Below are positions 1 to 7,375 of a DNA stretch of 17,520 bases, one piece after another. The stretch lies in assembly GCA_030146505.1 (NCBI GenBank), contig JASLCO010000113.1, positions 1-17,520 on the forward strand. Reading direction: 5' to 3'. This stretch comes from Moraxellaceae bacterium. Lineage in GTDB: Bacteria; Pseudomonadota; Gammaproteobacteria; Pseudomonadales; Moraxellaceae. The notes beneath the pieces were generated by a model, which saw only the letters and a program-made list of their open reading frames with translations, ran no database searches and had not been told where the DNA came from. Positions within the stretch are counted from its first letter, which is position 1; the number at the start of each line of letters is the position of its first letter. The position numbers and the translations under genes were made by a program.

Positions 1-3000
1 TCCCGCTGCCGGATGGCATGGAGACGCCGGCGCCGGAAATACCTGTCGAAGCCTCGCTTGATGTACCCGTTGCCGAAGCCGGGTCCGACGTGTCGATCGA
101 GCCTGAAGCGGTATCCGGGCCTGCTCCCGTGCAGGATACAGATGCCGTATTTGCCGAATTCTTCCCCGACGCCGACCTGTCCGCCGCCACGCTGCCCGAC
201 ATCGCCCCGGAAGTGCCCGCGCCGCTTGCTGAAGCGGTGCCCGAACCTGCTGCCGTTTTCACCCCGCCGCCCGTCACCATGGCGCCCCCGGCCTCGGTGT
301 TGCCGCAGGACCAGGGCTTTGATCCGGAGCTGCTGGAAATCTTCATGGAAGAGGCGGGGGAGATCATTGATGCCACCAGCGAGCAGCTCGCCGCCTGGCA
401 GAATGATCCCAACAACATCCTGCCGGTACAGCAGTTGCAGCGCGGCCTGCACACCCTCAAGGGCGGTGCGCGCATGGCCGAGATTTCGGCGCTGGGCGAT
501 CTTTCCCATCACCTGGAAAATCTCTACGAGGCCGTGTGCGACGGCCTGATGACGCCGACGCCTGTGCTCTTCGGCCTGCTGCATCGCTGCCACGACCGTC
601 TGGCCGAGGCGGTCGAATCGCTGAGCCGGCATGGCGCCTGCCCCGATACCGGCGACCTCATCGAACAGATCAAGTCCTATATCGCCGACCCGGTGAACTT
701 CCAGGACGTGCCCACGGCTGTCACCCTGACGCCGGTGGCACCCGCCGAGCCGGAGGTACCGGTGGTGCCGGCAGAGCCGCCGGCGCCCAAAACGATTGAA
801 GCGGCACCGGTGCCGGAGCATGTCGACAGTGACATCCTGGAAATTTTCCTCGAAGAATCCGAAGAGCTGGCCGAGGGCATAGAAACTTCGCTGGGCGAAT
901 GGCTGGAAGACCGCAACGCCTCCGTGCCCATGGAAGCGCTGATGCGTCATCTGCACACGCTCAAGGGCGGTGCCCGTCTGGCCGGCCTGCGCGAGCTCGG
1001 CGATCTGGCCCACGATTGGGAAAATGACCTGGTTGCCATCCAGGGCGGCACACGCAAGGCCGACGATGCCTTCTTCGCCAGTCTCGGTGCGCGCCAGGAT
1101 GCCGTGCTGGCAGCCATCAAGGCGGTGCGCGGCAGCCTGCAGCAGGCGTCTCCTGCCGTTGCCGAAGCGCCGGCTGTGGCCGAGCCCACGCCGGTGGAAG
1201 ACGTTCCGGCGCCCCAGGCCGAAACGCCTGCCGCCGTTGTCCAGGCCAAGCCTGCTCCGGCCACCATCGTCCCGGACGTGGTCGCGCCGGTTGCTACCGC
1301 CGTCAGCACCGAGCGGCGCGCGCAGCCGCCGTCCATGCTGGGCGGCTTCAAGAAAGATGCCGGTGCCCGTGGTCCGCAGGAAATGATACGCGTGCCGTCG
1401 GACCTGCTGGAAAAGCTGGTGAACCTCGCCGGTGAAACCTCCATCACGCGTTCGCGCGTGGAAATGGGCGTGCACGGCTTTGCCCAGACCGTGGAGGAAA
1501 TGGGCGCCACCATCCAGCGTCTGGCCGACCAGCTGCGTCGCATGGACGCGGAAATGGAAAGCCAGATCATCTCGCGCCACAACGAGGAAATGGCAGCGAA
1601 GTACGAAGACTTCGACCCGCTGGAAATGGACCAGTACTCCTCGCTCAACCAGCTCTCCAAGGCGCTCACCGAATCCGCTTCCGACTTGCTGGACCTGAAG
1701 TCCACGCTGATCGACAAGGCGCGCGACACGGAAACGCTGTTGCTGCAGCAGTCGCGCATCAATACCGAATTGCAGGAAGGCCTCATGCGCTCGCGCATGG
1801 TGCCCTTCTCGCGCCTGGTGCCGCGCCTGAAACGCATCGTGCGCCAGACCGGCCAGGAAGTCGGCAAGCCGGCGGACCTGGATGTCGTCAATCCCGAAGG
1901 GGAAATGGACCGCACGCTGCTGGAACGCATCGTGGCACCGCTGGAACACATGCTGCGCAACGCGGTCGACCACGGCCTTGAAGATCCGGCGGGTCGTGCT
2001 GCCGCCGGCAAGGCGGCGCAGGGCCGCGTCACGCTGACGCTGGCGCGTGAAGGTGGCGAAGTCGTGCTGACGCTGGCTGATGATGGCCGCGGCATCAATA
2101 TTCCCGCCGTGCGCAAGAAAGCGCTGGAGCGTGGCCTCATCAAGGAAGGCCAGGACATTTCCGATCAGGATGTCATCCAGTTCATCTTCCATGCCGGCTT
2201 CTCCACCGCCGCCGCCGTGACGCAGATTTCCGGCCGCGGCGTGGGCATGGACGTTGTGAATTCCGAAATCAAGCAGATGGGCGGCGTGGTCTCCATCGCC
2301 TCGGTCACGGGCCGGGGCACCACGTTCACCATCCGCCTGCCTTTCACGGTGGCCGTGAACCGCGCCCTCATGGTGCGTATCGGCGAAGACAGCTACGCCA
2401 TTCCGCTGTCACAGATCGAAGGTATCGTGCGTGCCAGCCCCTACGAGCTGGAAACCTATTACTCGCCCGATGCGCCGCTCTTTGAATACGCCGGCGTGGC
2501 CTATCGCCTGAATTACCTGGGCGAATTCGTGCACGGCGTGAAGTCGCCCAATCTCGTCGGCCATACCCTGCCGCTGCCTGTGTTGCTGATACGCGGCGGC
2601 GACCAGCACATCGCCATCCAGGTGGACCAGCTCATCGGTTCGCGTGAAATCGTGGTGAAGTCGATTGGTGCGCAGCTTGCCTCGGTGGCCGGCATTTCCG
2701 GCGCCACCATCCTGGGCGACGGTTCCGTGGTGATCATTCTCGACGTGGTGGCCATGCTGCGTGCGGCATCGGCCAGCCGGCCGCGCGTCGCGGTATCGCT
2801 GGACAGCGGCACCGCGCTGCCGGCAGCCGATGCCAAGCGCACGCGCACCGTCATGGTGGTGGACGATTCCGTGACCGTGCGCAAGGTGACCTCGCGCCTG
2901 CTGGAGCGCCAAGGCTACGACGTGCTGCTGGCCAAGGACGGCATGGATGCCATCGCCAAGCTGGAAGACGCGCGTCCGGACCTCATGCTGCTCGACATCG

Positions 3001-3218
3001 AAATGCCGCGCATGGACGGTTTCGAGGTGGCCTCGCTGGTACGCCACAACCCCAACCTGGAAGACTTGCCCATCATCATGATCACCTCGCGTACCGGTGA
3101 AAAACATCGTGAACGTGCCTTCCAGATCGGCGTCAACGCCTATATGGGCAAGCCCTTCCAGGAAGAGCAGCTGCTGGAAACCATTGCCGAGCTGCTGGCC
3201 GCAGCCACGGTGAAGTGA
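1..3218 (+). CDS. chpA: ChpA/PilL-type hybrid chemotaxis histidine kinase (5' partial)
   Basis: Hybrid CheA-type kinase of the type IV pilus (Chp) chemosensory system. It autophosphorylates in response to a pilus chemoreceptor and passes phosphate to response regulators controlling twitching. The reading frame is open to the window edge and the first ATG at 18 is internal to a Pro/Ala/Val-rich linker, so the gene is 5'-truncated; ChpA proteins are usually much longer, with several Hpt domains. Counting from that Met: Hpt domain about 101-225 with HTLKGG His145; Hpt domain about 271-375 with His313; dimerisation region about 455-600; HATPase about 600-775 with N-box E643/N648/D651-H652, DDGRG 688-692 and GRGVGMD 739-745; CheW-like domain about 780-915; C-terminal receiver about 943-1062 with D949/D950, phospho-acceptor D993 and K1045. 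All key residues are present, so the enzyme should be active. It is followed after 10 bp by chpB. The family is certain; the Chp assignment rests on domain order and the chpB-chpC context. Confidence 0.93.
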   Translation, partial: PLPDGMETPAPEIPVEASLDVPVAEAGSDVSIEPEAVSGPAPVQDTDAVFAEFFPDADLSAATLPDIAPEVPAPLAEAVPEPAAVFTPPPVTMAPPASVLPQDQGFDPELLEIFMEEAGEIIDATSEQLAAWQNDPNNILPVQQLQRGLHTLKGGARMAEISALGDLSHHLENLYEAVCDGLMTPTPVLFGLLHRCHDRLAEAVESLSRHGACPDTGDLIEQIKSYIADPVNFQDVPTAVTLTPVAPAEPEVPVVPAEPPAPKTIEAAPVPEHVDSDILEIFLEESEELAEGIETSLGEWLEDRNASVPMEALMRHLHTLKGGARLAGLRELGDLAHDWENDLVAIQGGTRKADDAFFASLGARQDAVLAAIKAVRGSLQQASPAVAEAPAVAEPTPVEDVPAPQAETPAAVVQAKPAPATIVPDVVAPVATAVSTERRAQPPSMLGGFKKDAGARGPQEMIRVPSDLLEKLVNLAGETSITRSRVEMGVHGFAQTVEEMGATIQRLADQLRRMDAEMESQIISRHNEEMAAKYEDFDPLEMDQYSSLNQLSKALTESASDLLDLKSTLIDKARDTETLLLQQSRINTELQEGLMRSRMVPFSRLVPRLKRIVRQTGQEVGKPADLDVVNPEGEMDRTLLERIVAPLEHMLRNAVDHGLEDPAGRAAAGKAAQGRVTLTLAREGGEVVLTLADDGRGINIPAVRKKALERGLIKEGQDISDQDVIQFIFHAGFSTAAAVTQISGRGVGMDVVNSEIKQMGGVVSIASVTGRGTTFTIRLPFTVAVNRALMVRIGEDSYAIPLSQIEGIVRASPYELETYYSPDAPLFEYAGVAYRLNYLGEFVHGVKSPNLVGHTLPLPVLLIRGGDQHIAIQVDQLIGSREIVVKSIGAQLASVAGISGATILGDGSVVIILDVVAMLRAASASRPRVAVSLDSGTALPAADAKRTRTVMVVDDSVTVRKVTSRLLERQGYDVLLAKDGMDAIAKLEDARPDLMLLDIEMPRMDGFEVASLVRHNPNLEDLPIIMITSRTGEKHRERAFQIGVNAYMGKPFQEEQLLETIAELLAAATVK

Positions 3219-3228
3219 GGAGCCGCGA

Positions 3229-4245
3229 ATGAGTGAGCGCCGCAATCCGCGTGTCGGTGTCGTCAGCGATTCCAATCTGCAGCGTCTGGCCCTGGCCCAG
3301 GCCGTGCGCGGCCATGGCTACGAGCTCAGCTTCAATACCTCGCCGGACAAGCTGGACGAGTCCGCGCTGGGTGATCCCGGGCTGGATGTCTGGGTGGTGG
3401 ACATGCAGGACGAGGACGATGAATTCCTCGACCGCCTGCTCGACCATTCCGTAGCACCCATCCTGTTCGGCCTGGAGGAAGCGCCGGCGCAGGGCTCGCG
3501 CAATTATCCGCGCTGGGAGCGCCGCGTTTTCGTCAAGCTCAAGGAAACCGTGGGCGAGCCGGTGCAGGAAGAACATCTGGAGGCCCTGCAGCAGGCTGCA
3601 CCGGTGGCCGTGCCGCTGGTGCTGGAATTGCCGCCGGAAGTGCTGGCGCGTGCCGGCGACAGCCTCGACATGGTGTGCGTGCTGGCCGCCTCGCTGGGCG
3701 GTCCGGCGGCCGTGAAGGAATTCCTCGACTGTCTGCCCAAGGGCCTGCCCGTGGCTTTCGTGCTGGCCCAGCATATCGACCTGCGCATGCAGGAAACGCT
3801 GGCCCATGTGCTGGTGCGCCACAACGGCATGCCCTGCAAGGTGGCCGCTGCTGGTGATCGCCTGCGCCATGGCGAATTGCTGATTGCGCCGGTGGCCACT
3901 GAAATCGATTTTGGCGACGAAGGTGAAGTGCTGGTGCGCGACATCAAATGGGATGGTCCCTATTCGCCTTCCATCGACCAGATCATGGCCAATGTCACGC
4001 GTCGCTTCGGCGACCGCAGCGGCGCCCTGATTTTCAGTGGCATGGGCGGCGACGGTTCCATTTCCGGCCCGCTCATGCAGGATGCCGGTGGTTTCATCTG
4101 GGGGCAGACGGCGGAATCCTGTGCCTGCTCCAGCCAGCCGGATTCCATGCGAGCCACCGGCGTGGTGAGTTTCAATGGCACGCCCGGCGAGCTCGCGGCG
4201 CATCTGGTCGAACATGTGCGCCAGCGCGTGGTGGCGGCCAGCTGA
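3229..4245 (+). CDS. chpB: ChpB-type protein-glutamate methylesterase (CheB-like)
   Basis: 338-residue CheB-family enzyme that removes methyl groups from glutamates of the pilus chemoreceptor, giving adaptation in the Chp pathway; cytoplasmic. The C-terminal catalytic domain (about 148-335) shows the complete triad: Ser155 in AASLGG, His182 in LAQHIDLRM and Asp275 in GMGGDGSISG. The N-terminal part (about 7-108) resembles a shortened receiver fold. RVGVVSD stands where the acidic pair would be, DVWVVDMQ offers Asp58 as possible acceptor, and VFVKLKE could carry the conserved Lys, but the domain is divergent and may not be phosphorylated. The start has a strong Shine-Dalgarno (GAGGAG, 6 bp from ATG) and follows the chpA stop by 10 bp, so the two are co-translated from one operon. 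Length matches P. aeruginosa ChpB as I recall it. Naming follows context; the methylesterase call is firm. Confidence 0.9.
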   Translation: MSERRNPRVGVVSDSNLQRLALAQAVRGHGYELSFNTSPDKLDESALGDPGLDVWVVDMQDEDDEFLDRLLDHSVAPILFGLEEAPAQGSRNYPRWERRVFVKLKETVGEPVQEEHLEALQQAAPVAVPLVLELPPEVLARAGDSLDMVCVLAASLGGPAAVKEFLDCLPKGLPVAFVLAQHIDLRMQETLAHVLVRHNGMPCKVAAAGDRLRHGELLIAPVATEIDFGDEGEVLVRDIKWDGPYSPSIDQIMANVTRRFGDRSGALIFSGMGGDGSISGPLMQDAGGFIWGQTAESCACSSQPDSMRATGVVSFNGTPGELAAHLVEHVRQRVVAAS

Positions 4246-4252
4246 CAAGGTG

Positions 4253-4282
4253 ATTGCCGGCACCAGCACCGGTGGTTTTTTT
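4253..4282 (+). terminator. Possible intrinsic terminator or attenuator between chpB and chpC
   Basis: A stem of 4253-4260 with 4269-4276 (five Watson-Crick and three G-U pairs, GCCGG core against CCGGT) encloses an 8-nt loop. It is followed at once by an uninterrupted run of seven T (4276-4282). It begins 7 bp after the chpB stop. The layout matches a Rho-independent terminator, but the stem is weak, so partial read-through into chpC is plausible. Confidence 0.45.
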
Positions 4283-4386
4283 GCGGATGTTGCGTCGGCT
4301 TCCGGCCGCTGCCGTCCTGAACAGGATTTCGCGCCCGACCGCTGCCTGGCGGTGTGCGCCAGAACAGATACGAACCGGATATTGCC

Positions 4387-4872
4387 ATGGCCACGACCCA
4401 GCTCACGCTCAACCAGACCACGCTGCTTGGCGCCACCACCGGCACCATCGCCTGCCTGCTCACGCCGGTAACGGGCAAGCAGTTGCTGCTGCCCAGCGCC
4501 ACCGTGATTGAAGTGGTGGCCGGCAACGAACTGGTGGCCGCGCCGGAAGGCAGCCCGGCGTGGAAGCTGGGCGTGCTGAACTGGCGCGACATGCCGGTGC
4601 CCGTGATTGCCTTTGAGGGCCTGAACGGCCAGAGCGTGCCGCGTGAATGCGAGCGCGTGGCCATCATCAGCGGTATCAGCGCACAGCGCGAGCTGCCTTA
4701 CTACGGCATCGTCGTGCAGGGCATTCCGCGTCTGGCCAAGGTCAAGATTGCCGAGCTGGAAGACCTGGAGGGTGCCGCCACCGGCCCCATGGAATTCCTG
4801 CAGGTGCGTTATGCCGGCGAACTGGCCGTGATTCCCGACCTGGATGTGATCGAGGCGCAGTTGCTGGGCTGA
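4387..4872 (+). CDS. chpC: ChpC-type CheW-like adaptor protein
   Basis: 161-residue single-domain CheW-family protein, expected to couple chemoreceptor and ChpA kinase in the pilus chemosensory array. The CheW core runs through most of the chain: LLLPSATVIEVV, then WKLGVLNWRDMPVPVIAFE (the typical G-x-x-x-W-R/hydrophobic-P-V-I segment), then a VQGIPRLAKV strand. There are no membrane segments or extra domains. The ATG at 4387 starts the recognisable protein; an in-frame GTG at 4354 would add 11 residues, and neither has a convincing ribosome binding site. The gene sits 141 bp after chpB rather than abutting it, with a terminator-like hairpin in the gap, so it may be expressed at a different level from chpAB. 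The chpD and chpE genes that follow in Pseudomonas are absent here. Confidence 0.85.
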   Translation: MATTQLTLNQTTLLGATTGTIACLLTPVTGKQLLLPSATVIEVVAGNELVAAPEGSPAWKLGVLNWRDMPVPVIAFEGLNGQSVPRECERVAIISGISAQRELPYYGIVVQGIPRLAKVKIAELEDLEGAATGPMEFLQVRYAGELAVIPDLDVIEAQLLG

Positions 4873-4873
4873 A

Positions 4874-4959
4874 GGAAGACAGGGCAAAAGATCGTCGCCG
4901 GTCTTGGGTCGTCCTGCTGGTTTCCCGTTTCCGCGTGGTTTTTTCCCGTCCTGTCTTCC
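4874..4959 (+). promoter_or_regulatory. 10-bp perfect inverted repeat flanking the cytochrome b561 leader
   Basis: GGAAGACAGG (4874-4883) is exactly complementary to CCTGTCTTCC (4950-4959), with 66 nt between. The left arm starts right after the chpC stop codon. The right arm ends 2 nt before the Shine-Dalgarno AAAAAGGAG of the next gene. In RNA the arms could close a long stem next to the ribosome binding site. No known regulatory RNA family is recognised; function is inferred from position only. Confidence 0.35.
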
Positions 4960-4976
4960 AGAAAAAGGAGCCTGCA

Positions 4977-5528
4977 ATGCCTGCACGCAATACCGCACAG
5001 CAATGGGGATGGGTGGCAAAAACCCTGCACTGGCTGGTTTTCCTGCTCATCATCGCTGCCTGGTTTGCCGTGGAATCGCATGAGGATTTCCCCAAGGGTT
5101 CGGCCGAGCGCGCGCAGTGGATGCTGCTGCACAAGTCCTTTGGCGCCAGCGTTTTCCTGCTGGTGTGGCTGCGGCTCTACTGGCGGCTTTCCGGCCGCAC
5201 GCCAGCAGCGGAGCCGGCGCCCCGCTGGCAGCAGCTTGCTGCCACGGCGGCGCACTGGGGCCTCTATGCACTCATGATTCTCATGCCCCTGTCTGCCCTG
5301 CTGGCCTCGCAGTTCTCCGGCCGCGCCGTTTCCTTTTTCGGCCTCTTCGACATTCCCGTTGTCCTGGCAGCCAGCAAACCCTGGGCGGGCCAGCTGATGG
5401 CATTGCACAAGGAAATACTCTGGCCACTGCTGCTTGTTGTCGTTGCCGGGCACGCCGGCGCGGCCCTCTGGCATCATTTCTTCACGCGTGACCGTACCTT
5501 GCGGCGCATGCTGCCCTTTTCTTCCTGA
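4977..5528 (+). CDS. Cytochrome b561 family protein (CybB-like)
   Basis: 183-residue di-haem b-type cytochrome of the inner membrane that moves electrons between quinol and partner proteins; CybB-type members act as superoxide:ubiquinone oxidoreductases. Four hydrophobic segments are visible (about 19-33, 54-69, 93-111, 143-160). The likely axial haem ligands are His18 (TLHWLVF), His52 (LLHKSFG), His144 (LHKEILW) and His159 (AGHAGAALWHH). Their spacing is close to that of E. coli CybB and the length is typical. The ATG at 4977 is preceded by AAAAAGGAG with 6-bp spacing, so the longer open frame upstream is not coding. It lies 104 bp after chpC and is followed by a strong hairpin, so it may form its own unit. 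The physiological partner cannot be told from sequence. Confidence 0.9.
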   Translation: MPARNTAQQWGWVAKTLHWLVFLLIIAAWFAVESHEDFPKGSAERAQWMLLHKSFGASVFLLVWLRLYWRLSGRTPAAEPAPRWQQLAATAAHWGLYALMILMPLSALLASQFSGRAVSFFGLFDIPVVLAASKPWAGQLMALHKEILWPLLLVVVAGHAGAALWHHFFTRDRTLRRMLPFSS

Positions 5529-5546
5529 GTTCCTGTTTGCCATCGC

Positions 5547-5578
5547 AAGACATCCGGCCCTTCGGGGCCGGATGTCTT
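5547..5578 (+). terminator. 14-bp hairpin with TTCG loop after the cytochrome b561 gene
   Basis: A perfect 14-bp stem (5547-5560 with 5565-5578, core CATCCGGCCC/GGGCCGGATG) is closed by the exceptionally stable TTCG tetraloop. It starts 18 bp after the cytochrome b561 stop codon. Position and stability fit a transcription terminator or mRNA 3' stabiliser. Only short T stretches follow, so it is not a classic intrinsic terminator. Confidence 0.6.
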
Positions 5579-5638
5579 CATGCAGCCGGTTACAGACAGA
5601 GACGATTTTCTTTTCCCGCTTGTGTTTCACTGCGCCCC

Positions 5639-5652
5639 GGCCATGCATGGCC
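5639..5652. promoter_or_regulatory. Perfect 14-bp palindrome upstream of eptA
   Basis: GGCCATGCATGGCC is fully self-complementary and lies 69 bp before the preferred eptA start, in the only gap that could hold that gene's promoter. It could be a dimeric repressor or activator site. No convincing -35/-10 pair is visible around it, so the role is inferred. Confidence 0.3.
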
Positions 5653-5721
5653 TGAATTTTCCGGCGGTCATCAAACGCAATGGCGGCTGCCTCGTCCCAT
5701 GAAAACTGCCTGCAGGCGGAA

Positions 5722-7335
5722 ATGAGAAGAATGCAGAAAGAGTGGCGCCCGGAGCATGTGGCGGGCATGGTGGCGCTGGTGCTGGCCGTTTTCTACAACA
5801 CGGCGTTCTGGCATCAGATACTGCATCTGGTAAGCCCCGACAAGCCGGGGGCATGGCTTTTCCTGGTCAGCGCCTTTTTCCTGCTGGTGGCCTTCTTCAA
5901 TCTGGTGCTCACGCTCCTGCCTTTTCGCTGGGGAGTCCGTCCGCTGCTGACCCTGCTGTTGCCGCTCTCGGCAGCCGGCAGCTATTTCATGAACCAGTAC
6001 AGCATCGTCATTGATGGCCGCATGATGCAGAACGTGCTGGAAACGGATCTGGCCGAGATGCTGGGCTTGCTGACCTGGAAGCTGCTTCTCTATTTTTTCT
6101 TCCTGGGCGTGCTGCCTGTTGTCCTGCTCTGGCGGGTGAAGATAAAGCGCATGCCATGGTGGGAGGTGCTCAAGGCACGCGCACTCGGCATGGTCCTTTC
6201 CGTACTGGTCATTGGCCTGATGGTCGGTCTTTTTTACCAGAGCTATGCCTCGGTGGCGCGTAACCACAGGGAACTGCGCTTTTTCATTGTTCCCAACAAT
6301 TTCCTGAAAGGGCTGATGGACTATCTCGGTGAAAGCCGGGCAGTGTCGCCCGAGCTCACGAAAATCGGTCTGGATGCGCAACGCCCGGTGCGTGAGCGCA
6401 AGCGGCTTTTCGTGCTGGTCATTGGCGAGACGGCGCGTGCGGCCAATTTCTCGCTCAACGGATATGGCCGCCAGACCAATCCGGAGCTGGCGCAGCACAG
6501 TGATGTCGTCAATTACACGCAGTTCGGCTCCTGCGGAACGGAAACGGCAGTTTCCCTGCCTTGCCTCATGTCGGGCCTCGGGCGAGAGGAATATTCGCTA
6601 AAAAAGGCGAGGTCACAGGAAAACCTGCTGGACGTGGTGAAACGCAGCGGCATTGACGTGCTGTGGATAGACAACCAGTCCGGTTGCAAGCAGACCTGCG
6701 ACCGGGTGCCACGCATCAACACCACCGCCATGGCCGTGCCGGACTATTGCCGTGGCGGTGAGTGTCATGACGGGATACTGGTTGCCGAGCTGAAGAAATA
6801 CGCCGACACCATGAAAAACGACACGCTGGTCGTCCTGCACCAGATGGGCAGCCACGGCCCGGCCTATTACCTGCGTTATCCGGAAACCTTCCGTCATTTC
6901 ACGCCGGAGTGCCGGACCAGCCTGCTGGACAGATGCTCCCGCGAAGCAATCACCAACAGCTACGACAACACGATCCGCTATACCGATCATGTGCTGGCCA
7001 GGCTGGTTTCCGTCCTGCGTGACGATGAGGCCCGCTTTGATACCGGCATGCTCTATGTGTCCGATCATGGTGAATCACTGGGGGAGTACGGTCTCTACCT
7101 GCACGGCTATCCCTATGCACTGGCGCCGGATTACCAGAAACATGTGCCGGCCCTGATCTGGCTTTCGCCTGCCCTGCAGCAGTCCGCAGGCATCGACGCC
7201 ACCTGTCTCATGCAGGGTCGCCACACGCCTTATTCGCACGACAATGTTTTCCATTCCGTGCTGGGTGTGCTGGATATAAGTACGAGCGTGTATCAGCCGG
7301 GACTGGATATTTTCGCGCCCTGCCGCAAGCACTAG
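5722..7335 (+). CDS. eptA: Lipid A phosphoethanolamine transferase (EptA/MCR family)
   Basis: Inner-membrane enzyme with a periplasmic catalytic domain that transfers phosphoethanolamine from phosphatidylethanolamine to lipid A, lowering surface charge and giving polymyxin resistance. From the 5722 start (537 residues), five hydrophobic segments (about 11-32, 45-66, 75-90, 114-137, 152-172) precede a sulfatase-fold domain. The zinc and catalytic residues of MCR-1 are all recognisable: Glu236 (VIGETARAANFS), nucleophile Thr275 (SCGTETAVSLPC), His378 (LHQMGSHGPAYY) and Asp448-His449 (YVSDHGESLGE). Cysteines placed for the family's disulfides are also there. Start is uncertain: in-frame ATGs exist at 5680, 5722 and 5731, none with an ideal Shine-Dalgarno; I prefer 5722 because hydrophobic segment 1 follows closely. 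No pmrAB-type regulator is adjacent. Family is firm; lipid A as acceptor is inferred from similarity. Confidence 0.92.
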   Translation: MRRMQKEWRPEHVAGMVALVLAVFYNTAFWHQILHLVSPDKPGAWLFLVSAFFLLVAFFNLVLTLLPFRWGVRPLLTLLLPLSAAGSYFMNQYSIVIDGRMMQNVLETDLAEMLGLLTWKLLLYFFFLGVLPVVLLWRVKIKRMPWWEVLKARALGMVLSVLVIGLMVGLFYQSYASVARNHRELRFFIVPNNFLKGLMDYLGESRAVSPELTKIGLDAQRPVRERKRLFVLVIGETARAANFSLNGYGRQTNPELAQHSDVVNYTQFGSCGTETAVSLPCLMSGLGREEYSLKKARSQENLLDVVKRSGIDVLWIDNQSGCKQTCDRVPRINTTAMAVPDYCRGGECHDGILVAELKKYADTMKNDTLVVLHQMGSHGPAYYLRYPETFRHFTPECRTSLLDRCSREAITNSYDNTIRYTDHVLARLVSVLRDDEARFDTGMLYVSDHGESLGEYGLYLHGYPYALAPDYQKHVPALIWLSPALQQSAGIDATCLMQGRHTPYSHDNVFHSVLGVLDISTSVYQPGLDIFAPCRKH

Positions 7336-7375
7336 GCGGCTTTGCGCTGTCCCGGATTTTTTCGGGGCCGTGGAT

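Noticed and set aside
947..2158. 403-codon open frame on the - strand
   Set aside because: Antisense to the chpA Hpt, dimerisation and HATPase regions; Ser/Arg-rich shadow translation.
4215..4362. Direct repeat TGTGCGCCAG at 4215-4224 and 4353-4362
   Set aside because: One copy is inside chpB coding sequence and the repeat is short; most likely chance in GC-rich DNA.
4647..4976. N-terminal extension of the cytochrome b561 frame
   Set aside because: It overlaps chpC in another frame, is Arg/Gly-rich, and the ATG at 4977 has a strong Shine-Dalgarno just before the first membrane segment.
3133..5019. 628-codon open frame on the - strand opposite chpB and chpC
   Set aside because: It is antisense to two well-supported CheB and CheW genes, its translation is His/Gln/Arg-rich with no domain, and it arises from codon bias in GC-rich DNA.
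7336..7375. CCCG/CGGG stem around a T tract between the convergent eptA and symporter genes
   Set aside because: Only four pairs with the T tract inside the loop; too weak to call a terminator.
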